Of a stretch of DNA of 11,799 bases, positions 7,039 to 11,799 are shown one piece after another. The stretch lies in NCBI GenBank assembly GCA_002440765.1, contig DJVC01000134.1, positions 1 through 11,799 on the forward strand, read 5' to 3'. Below the pieces are notes generated by a model. That model ran no database searches, was not told the origin of the DNA, and worked only from the letters and a program-made list of their open reading frames with translations. How positions within the stretch are numbered: the first letter of the stretch is position 1; each line of letters starts with the position of its first letter. Source of the DNA: a bacterium UBP3_UBA6266 (GTDB lineage Bacteria; Auribacterota; UBA6266). The position numbers were made by a program, and so were the translations under genes.

Positions 7039-8427
7039 TCAATTCTGCTTCCAAACGGGGGTTGGTTTAGCAGGATTAATACTTATATCAATCACCGAAT
7101 AACTGTCATAATCACCGGAAGTCGCTTCATCAAAAGTGGGCTTTATACACAGTATCCTCATAAACCTGCATGCAACTGAATCAAAACTTATATATTTCTG
7201 CTCGTATTTCCCTGCGCCCTTCTGCTCATAAACATCCTGCCAGTCAGATCCGTTTTCCGATACCTGGATCTTAAAATGCTGGGCAGGGTTATAATTCCAT
7301 TTCAATCTTAAATTCCCCAGAATCACGCCTTCCTTAAATTCTATCTGCAGCCATTCCTCGCCGTTTGCATCTGAGAACCAGCTGGTTCTCATCCTGGGGT
7401 CTACCGCATAAACGGGTTCATGCCCTTCCCTTGTCGAAGATGCGGTAACATTTTTAACAAGTTTTTCGGAAGCATCTCTGTAAAGCCATTCTTTTTTCAG
7501 CGCGCCGCTGGCATGGGACTGGAACCTGTCGAATTTCAATTCTGTTTTCTTTTCGGTTCTTTTTCCGGGAAATTTAGGTTTGCCGGTTAATATGGGTTTT
7601 ACTTCCCATATTGAATAACCCCAGACACTTGCCCTGCTGAAACAATTGACCCTGAAAAATTTGGCTTCGGGTTCGTTTTTAAGAAGCACCATTCTTCTTT
7701 CTCCCTGCCGGCCATCTTTGACCGCAGACTGTAAATCCCATGTTTTACCGTCGACAGAGGTTTCTATTGTATATTCCTTTGCGGATGCCCGTTCCCATAT
7801 AATTTCCACGGCTTTTATCTTTTGCATACCCGTAAATTCAAATTCTATCCATTCATATTCGCTTCCCTGTCTTGATGCCCATCTTGTAAGGTCGTTTCCG
7901 TCGCACGCCGTTATGGCTCCATCGCTTCCGGGCCCTTCGGAAGAAGCTTTAATAGAAATAATGGGGTTCTCGGTCTGAGTTTCTTCTATGTTACACAGCA
8001 GTTTTATTTCTCTTATCGAATATTCGTCTCCGTCGGTACCTTCCTCGCAATAGATTTTTACCGTTCTTGCTTCTTTGTCATCGAAGAATATCATGCGGCT
8101 TTCATTTTTTTTGCCGTCGTCAACACAGGTGACTTCATCCCATTTTCTGCCGCCCGAAGATATGTATATCTTATATAATTTGGCGGCCTTATCACCCCAG
8201 ATCAGCTGGATACCGTTGATTTTAGTTGTCTTTCCTATATCTATGGTCAGCCAGGCCGGACTCATCCCTTTTGACGACAGCCAGTAACTGTTTTCGCTGC
8301 CGTCAACAGCCGCGGTTGACGGATGTTCGGGGCATTGCGTCGAAACATCAGACACTTTAAGCGCGTAGCACTTAACACTCGCCGTAAACAATACCACCAA
8401 AAAAAGAATACAGCTTCTTTTCATCAT
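7039..8427 (-). CDS. Exported protein with three F5/8 type C (discoidin-like) domains
   Basis: F5/8 type C domains are beta-sandwich modules that usually bind carbohydrate or other surface ligands. This 462-residue protein has a signal peptide (residues 1-22, cleavage likely after CYA) and three degenerate copies at about 23-147, 155-286 and 325-455. Each copy repeats the same landmarks: AVDGSENSYWLS (40), ACDGNDLTRWAS (174), AVDPRMRTSWFS (341). Then come WLTIDIG (59), WIEFEF (193), WLQIEF (359). The strand pair ends in YKIYISSGGRKWDEV, YTIETSVDGKTWDLQ and FKIQVSENGSDWQDV. No catalytic domain is attached, so it is a stand-alone binding or scaffold protein. A basic linker (about 287-322) separates copies 2 and 3. 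Two adjacent ATGs (8427, 8424) could start it, with GGGCGGGGG upstream. It heads the five-gene cluster. No lipobox was seen. Confidence 0.9.
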   Translation of the reverse strand: MMKRSCILFLVVLFTASVKCYALKVSDVSTQCPEHPSTAAVDGSENSYWLSSKGMSPAWLTIDIGKTTKINGIQLIWGDKAAKLYKIYISSGGRKWDEVTCVDDGKKNESRMIFFDDKEARTVKIYCEEGTDGDEYSIREIKLLCNIEETQTENPIISIKASSEGPGSDGAITACDGNDLTRWASRQGSEYEWIEFEFTGMQKIKAVEIIWERASAKEYTIETSVDGKTWDLQSAVKDGRQGERRMVLLKNEPEAKFFRVNCFSRASVWGYSIWEVKPILTGKPKFPGKRTEKKTELKFDRFQSHASGALKKEWLYRDASEKLVKNVTASSTREGHEPVYAVDPRMRTSWFSDANGEEWLQIEFKEGVILGNLRLKWNYNPAQHFKIQVSENGSDWQDVYEQKGAGKYEQKYISFDSVACRFMRILCIKPTFDEATSGDYDSYSVIDISINPAKPTPVWKQN

Positions 8428-8461
8428 TGAACCCCCGCCCTTTTAAAAATTTTTCCCATTT

Positions 8462-8490
8462 AAATTACACTAAATTCTTCTCGATGTCAA
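8462..8490 (-). promoter_or_regulatory. Candidate promoter for the five-gene minus-strand cluster
   Basis: On the minus strand, a perfect TTGACA (plus 8485-8490) is followed 17 bp later by TAATTT (8462-8467, weak -10), or 15 bp later by TGTAAT (5/6). The start would fall near 8455, with a leader of about 28 nt. It lies back-to-back with the plus-strand channel promoter; the two -35 boxes are 30 bp apart. Confidence 0.5.
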
Positions 8491-8520
8491 AAAAGATATT
8501 CCATATTCTTTCTGAAATAA

Positions 8521-8549
8521 TTGACACGCCGGGCCGGATTAAATAATAT
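8521..8549 (+). promoter_or_regulatory. Candidate promoter of the channel gene, predicted leaderless
   Basis: Perfect TTGACA (8521-8526), a 17-bp spacer and TAATAT (8544-8549, 4/6 to the -10 consensus). Normal spacing puts the transcription start at about 8556-8557, which is the A of the ATG. There is no Shine-Dalgarno between the -10 and the ATG. The TTG of the -35 box is in frame with the gene, so gene finders may wrongly call it as the start. Confidence 0.6.
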
Positions 8550-8556
8550 AGTTACC

Positions 8557-9558
8557 ATGGATATCATTCAGAAAAGAATACTGAAAATCATAATAGCCCT
8601 TGCAGCTGTGATTATTACGGGCACGATAGGGTTTACCGCTCTTAAAAATATTTCGGTTGAAAACGCCCTTTATCTGACAATCTGCCTTATATCAACAGTC
8701 GGCAACAGGGAAATCGGAGAAAACCCCACCGAAATATTATTTGCTATTTTTATCATTTTCACCGGAATGGGGACTTTGTTATACGGAGTATCAAATACAA
8801 CTGCCTTTATTCTTGAAGGGCAATTAAATAATATTTTAAGGAGAAAGAAGATGAATAAAAATATATCTAAATTAAACGATCATTTTATTATATGCGGCGC
8901 GGGCAAAACCGGCTTATCGGTTATTGAAGAATTCTACAAAACAAGAAATCCGTTTGTGATAATCGAGAAAGAAGAAGAAGCCCTGAATCAGATACCGTAT
9001 AAAGATAACCTCCTTTTCGTGATAGGAGACTCCACGCAGGATGAGATACTTGAACTTGCCGGCATAAAAAACGCAAAAGGGCTGATATCGACATTGAACG
9101 ACGATACAAGCAACCTTTTTGTCGTATTTACCGCAAGAAGCCTTAATTCCAATCTCAGGATTATTTCAAAAGCGGTTGATGAAGACTCTGAAAGAAAGCT
9201 TCTCAAAGCAGGCGCTAATGCCACGGTTTCTCCCAACAGGATAGGAGGTATGCGCCTTGCCTCCGTCGCTCTCCGGCCTGTCGTTGTCTCATTTCTTGAC
9301 ACCATGCTGAAACAAGCCGATCTGAGCCTGAGAATGGAGAGCGTTACAATCTCCGAAAACTCCTCTCTCATCAGGAAAACTCTGGGGGAAGCGGAGATAG
9401 CAAAGAAAACAGGTCTTATTGTTGTTGCGGTCGAACAGGCCGAAACTAAAAATTACATATATAATCCCCGCGCCGAACTTATGCTGAACGCCGGAGATTC
9501 GCTGATAATGATGGGAAACATGGAACAACTTGAAAAACTCAGGAAACTCGTGGAATAA
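8557..9558 (+). CDS. Two-TM potassium-channel-like protein with C-terminal RCK (TrkA-N/TrkA-C) domain, variant selectivity filter
   Basis: Inner-membrane ion channel subunit of the MthK-like type: a tetrameric two-helix pore gated by cytoplasmic RCK domains. TM1 is about 8-29, the pore helix 33-46, TM2 59-80. The RCK domain starts near 107 with HFIICGAGKTG (GxGxxG at 114-119) and FVIIEKEEE. The TrkA-C/RCK-C part is about 256-333. The filter reads T47 V48 G49 N50 R51 E52, where the family norm is TVGYGD or TVGFGE; the aromatic and second glycine are replaced, so potassium selectivity is doubtful. By eye, the MthK calcium ligands (E210, E212) align to K205 and V207, so the ligand probably differs. 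I chose ATG 8557 over the upstream TTG at 8521, which is the -35 box. A second start at 8851 (M99) has a strong ribosome site. The total is 333 residues. It is the only plus-strand gene. Confidence 0.88.
   Translation: MDIIQKRILKIIIALAAVIITGTIGFTALKNISVENALYLTICLISTVGNREIGENPTEILFAIFIIFTGMGTLLYGVSNTTAFILEGQLNNILRRKKMNKNISKLNDHFIICGAGKTGLSVIEEFYKTRNPFVIIEKEEEALNQIPYKDNLLFVIGDSTQDEILELAGIKNAKGLISTLNDDTSNLFVVFTARSLNSNLRIISKAVDEDSERKLLKAGANATVSPNRIGGMRLASVALRPVVVSFLDTMLKQADLSLRMESVTISENSSLIRKTLGEAEIAKKTGLIVVAVEQAETKNYIYNPRAELMLNAGDSLIMMGNMEQLEKLRKLVE
8838..8853 (+). promoter_or_regulatory. Internal ribosome binding site and ATG for a free RCK subunit
   Basis: AAGGAG (8838-8843) lies 7 nt before an in-frame ATG at 8851-8853, codon 99 of the channel gene, exactly between TM2 and the RCK domain. 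Starting here would give a soluble RCK protein of 235 residues. MthK is known to make such a free RCK form from an internal methionine (M107), which joins the channel to form its gating ring. Use here is inferred from the sequence alone. Confidence 0.55.
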
Positions 9559-9561
9559 GAC

Positions 9562-11799
9562 CTAAAGCTTTTTCTTCAGATAATCCCCCGTGTAAGATTC
9601 CGGATTTAAAGCTACTTCCTCAGGAGTGCCTTCGCAGACGACGAACCCGCCTTTGTCGCCGCCTTCAGGGCCGAGATCGATAATATAATCAGCTGTTTTG
9701 ATGACATCTACATTGTGTTCTATGACAAGCACCGTGTTGCCCAGTGATACCAGGCGGTGCAGAACATCAAGAAGCATATTTATATCGTCAAAGTGCAGTC
9801 CGGTTGTAGGTTCATCCAGGATGTACAATGTCTTGCCTGTTGCCTTCTTCGCCAGTTCCGAAGCTAATTTGACTCTCTGCGCTTCCCCTCCGGACAGTGT
9901 GGTCGCGGACTGCCCGAGATGGACATAACCAAGCCCGACATCTTTCAATGTCTGAAGTTTTTCCCTTATCTTAGGCACATTTTTAAAATGCTCCAGCATT
10001 TCGTTAACCGTTGAATCCAGAACTTCCGCGATATTCAAACCTTTATACCTGATATCAAGCGTATCCCTGTTGTAACGTTTTCCTTTGCAGGTTTCGCATT
10101 CTACATAGATATCCGGCAGAAAATGCATTTCGATTTTTAAAATTCCGTCTCCCCTGCAGGATTCGCATCGGCCTCCTTTGACGTTAAAGCTGAACCTTCC
10201 CGGCATATAGCCTCTTTGCCTCGCCTCAGGTATTTTTGAAAATAAATCTCTTATATGCCCGAAAACACCCGTGTATGTAGCGGGATTGGAACGCGGTGTT
10301 CTGCCTATAGGCGACTGGTCGATAAGTATCACTTTGTCAACATTCGAAACACCGTCTATCCGGGAATAAGCACCGGGTTTTTCCTTGGAACCGTAAATTT
10401 TCTGAAACAGCGCCTTTCTCAGGATTTCATCCACAAGGGTGCTTTTCCCCGACCCCGATACACCCGTAACACAGCAGAACCTGCCAAGAGGTATCTTTAC
10501 ATCGATATTTTTAAGATTATTCTCCCTGGCTCCGAAAACCTTCAAAAATTTATTCTTCGAACCCACCGGCCTTCTTTCCCTGAGCGAAATCTTTTTTTCC
10601 CCCGAAAGATACGCCGCCGTTATTGAATTTTTATTTTTGAGCAGGCCGTCCAGTTCTCCGGCATATACAAGATACCCTCCCTTTTTCCCAGCGCCGGGAC
10701 CCAGATCTATAATAAAATCACCCGAACTTATAATTTCTTCATCGTGTTCCACAACAATCACGGTATTACCCATATCCCTCAGGTTTTTTAGTGTATTCAG
10801 AAGTTTTATGTTATCCTTCTGGTGCAAACCTATACTCGGTTCATCAAGTATGTAGAGAACCCCGACAAGTCCCGATCCTATCTGTGTTGCCAGTCTTATC
10901 CTCTGGGCTTCTCCGCCGGAAAGGGTCGCGCTTTTTCTGTCTAGCGTCAGATATCCAAGTCCCACATTTTCCAGGAAGACCAGCCTCATCCCGACTTCTT
11001 TAATCAATTCACCCGCAACTTTAAATTTGCCTGCGGAAAAATTTATATCGTTTATGAATTCCCGCGCCTCCGAAACAGGCATTCTTGTAAAATCATAAAT
11101 GGATTTACTTTCTATTCTCACGGCAACGCTTTCCTGTTTCAGCCTGGAACCTTTACAGAGTTCGCAGTCTTCTTCTCCCATAAATCTCTGGAGATATTCC
11201 TTTACCCCCTCACTGTCCGTTTCCCGGAACCTTCTTTCAAGATTCGGGATAACACCTTCAAAAGGTTTACTGAAATGCCTGACCGCGCCTCTTCTCCAGA
11301 ACGAAAAAGAAACATCTTCTTTGCCGGAGCCGTATAATATTATTTTCTGCTGTTTCCCGGACAGCTCCTTCCACGGCTTGTCCATATCAATGGAAAAATG
11401 CTTGCACACCCCCCTTAAAATCCTTTTATAATAAATCAGCAATGATTTTCCGCCTCTTTTCCAGGGAGCAATCGCCCACTTTTCAATCGATTTATCGGTA
11501 TCAGGCACAACAGACTCTTTCGAAAAACTCAGTTTATGCCCAAGCCCATGACAGGAAGGACAGGCCCCGTAAGGGCTGTTAAACGAAAACATCCTGGGGC
11601 TTATTTCACCGTAGCTTATTCCGCAGTAGGGGCAGCTGTTTTCCTCGCTATAAAAGATATCTTCCGTCTTATTATTCCTGCCGCGCTGTATAATTATCTT
11701 GCCTTTGCCGGTCTTAAGAGCCGTTTCGACGGAATCGCTTACTCTTTTTGATATTCCGCTCTTGATTTTAAACCTGTCAACGACGGCGGCTATACTGTG
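9562..11799 (-). CDS. uvrA: Excinuclease ABC subunit A (UvrA), 5' end cut off
   Basis: DNA damage-recognition ATPase of nucleotide excision repair; a UvrA dimer loads UvrB on lesions. About 745 residues are visible, against the usual 940 or so, so about 200 N-terminal residues (first Walker A and part of the UvrB-binding domain) lie beyond the edge. The reading frame stays open from the ATG at 11592 to 11799 with clear UvrA sequence (VVDRFKIKSGISKRVSDS, CPYCGISYGEISPR), so 11592 is an internal methionine, not the start. Zinc-binding CxxC pairs are at the CPYC/CPSC region and ECETCKG. ABC signature I (LSGGEAQRIRLA) is at about 10888-10923, followed by LYILDEPSIGLH. The second Walker A, GVSGSGKST, is near 10438-10464. 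Signature II is LSGGEAQRVKLA with LYILDEPTTGLH. The C-terminus is normal (YTGDYLKKKL). It is convergent with the channel gene, 3 bp between stops. Confidence 0.97.
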   Translation of the reverse strand, partial: HSIAAVVDRFKIKSGISKRVSDSVETALKTGKGKIIIQRGRNNKTEDIFYSEENSCPYCGISYGEISPRMFSFNSPYGACPSCHGLGHKLSFSKESVVPDTDKSIEKWAIAPWKRGGKSLLIYYKRILRGVCKHFSIDMDKPWKELSGKQQKIILYGSGKEDVSFSFWRRGAVRHFSKPFEGVIPNLERRFRETDSEGVKEYLQRFMGEEDCELCKGSRLKQESVAVRIESKSIYDFTRMPVSEAREFINDINFSAGKFKVAGELIKEVGMRLVFLENVGLGYLTLDRKSATLSGGEAQRIRLATQIGSGLVGVLYILDEPSIGLHQKDNIKLLNTLKNLRDMGNTVIVVEHDEEIISSGDFIIDLGPGAGKKGGYLVYAGELDGLLKNKNSITAAYLSGEKKISLRERRPVGSKNKFLKVFGARENNLKNIDVKIPLGRFCCVTGVSGSGKSTLVDEILRKALFQKIYGSKEKPGAYSRIDGVSNVDKVILIDQSPIGRTPRSNPATYTGVFGHIRDLFSKIPEARQRGYMPGRFSFNVKGGRCESCRGDGILKIEMHFLPDIYVECETCKGKRYNRDTLDIRYKGLNIAEVLDSTVNEMLEHFKNVPKIREKLQTLKDVGLGYVHLGQSATTLSGGEAQRVKLASELAKKATGKTLYILDEPTTGLHFDDINMLLDVLHRLVSLGNTVLVIEHNVDVIKTADYIIDLGPEGGDKGGFVVCEGTPEEVALNPESYTGDYLKKKL

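Noticed and set aside
7039-8427. Lipobox in the discoidin-type protein (cysteine at residue 20)
   Set aside because: The residues before the cysteine (SVK) do not fit the L-A/S-G/A-C lipobox; a normal signal-peptidase I site after CYA is more likely.
8521-8556. TTG start giving 12 extra residues to the channel protein
   Set aside because: The TTG is the first codon of a perfect TTGACA -35 box with a 17-bp spacer to a -10; the extra residues do not look like channel sequence and no ribosome site precedes the TTG.
11592-11592. ATG at 11592 as the start of UvrA
   Set aside because: The frame stays open to the window edge and the 69 upstream residues are recognisable UvrA sequence, including the first CxxC of a zinc site.

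Overview
The window is about 11.8 kb of ordinary-looking bacterial chromosome of moderate, slightly AT-rich composition. Nearly all genes are on the minus strand. Gene content (SecG, UvrA, ComF, exported proteins with Sec signal peptides, a peptide-type ABC transporter ATPase) fits a free-living bacterium. Short operons, small exported unknown proteins and a TTCGAATTT-rich intergenic spacer remind me of uncultivated lineages such as Omnitrophota or related candidate phyla. That placement is a weak guess from general impression and was not tested. No phage, IS, CRISPR, tRNA or rRNA was found.

Layout, left to right. (1) 1-580, minus: the 5' part of a peptide/nickel-type ABC transporter ATPase, cut by the window edge, with its own candidate promoter and an overlapping 8-bp dyad. 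(2) 641-4291, minus: a central glycolysis operon transcribed gapA, pgk, tpiA, secG. It starts at a strong sigma70-like promoter (TTGACA, 16 bp, TAAAAT) and ends at a clear Rho-independent terminator. The only sizeable gap in it is a 196-bp spacer between pgk and tpiA made of degenerate TTCGAATTT/GGATTT motifs. (3) 4318-8427, minus: five closely packed genes transcribed in the order triple F5/8-type-C (discoidin-like) exported protein, small exported unknown protein, CPBP-family intramembrane protease, ComF-family phosphoribosyltransferase, second small exported unknown protein. Spacings are 10 bp, a 4-bp ATGA overlap, a 70-bp overlap and 31 bp, so they are probably co-transcribed. (4) 8557-9558, plus, the only plus-strand gene: a two-transmembrane potassium-channel-like protein fused to an RCK (TrkA-N plus TrkA-C) regulatory domain. 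(5) 9562-11799, minus: most of uvrA, convergent with the channel gene with only 3 bp between stop codons, and running off the right edge.

GapA, Pgk and TpiA work on triose phosphates in lower glycolysis, and SecG rides in the same transcript. The function of the five-gene cluster is unknown. Three of its products carry signal peptides and one is a membrane protease, so an envelope role is a reasonable inference, with ComF as the odd one out.

The most interesting gene is the channel. Its selectivity filter reads TVGNRE instead of the canonical TVGYGD/TVGFGE type. A strong Shine-Dalgarno and an in-frame ATG lie exactly between the pore and the RCK domain, recalling the internal start of MthK that makes free RCK subunits. 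Its predicted promoter places the transcription start at or next to the initiation codon, suggesting a leaderless mRNA. I do not see a convincing new multi-gene system here.
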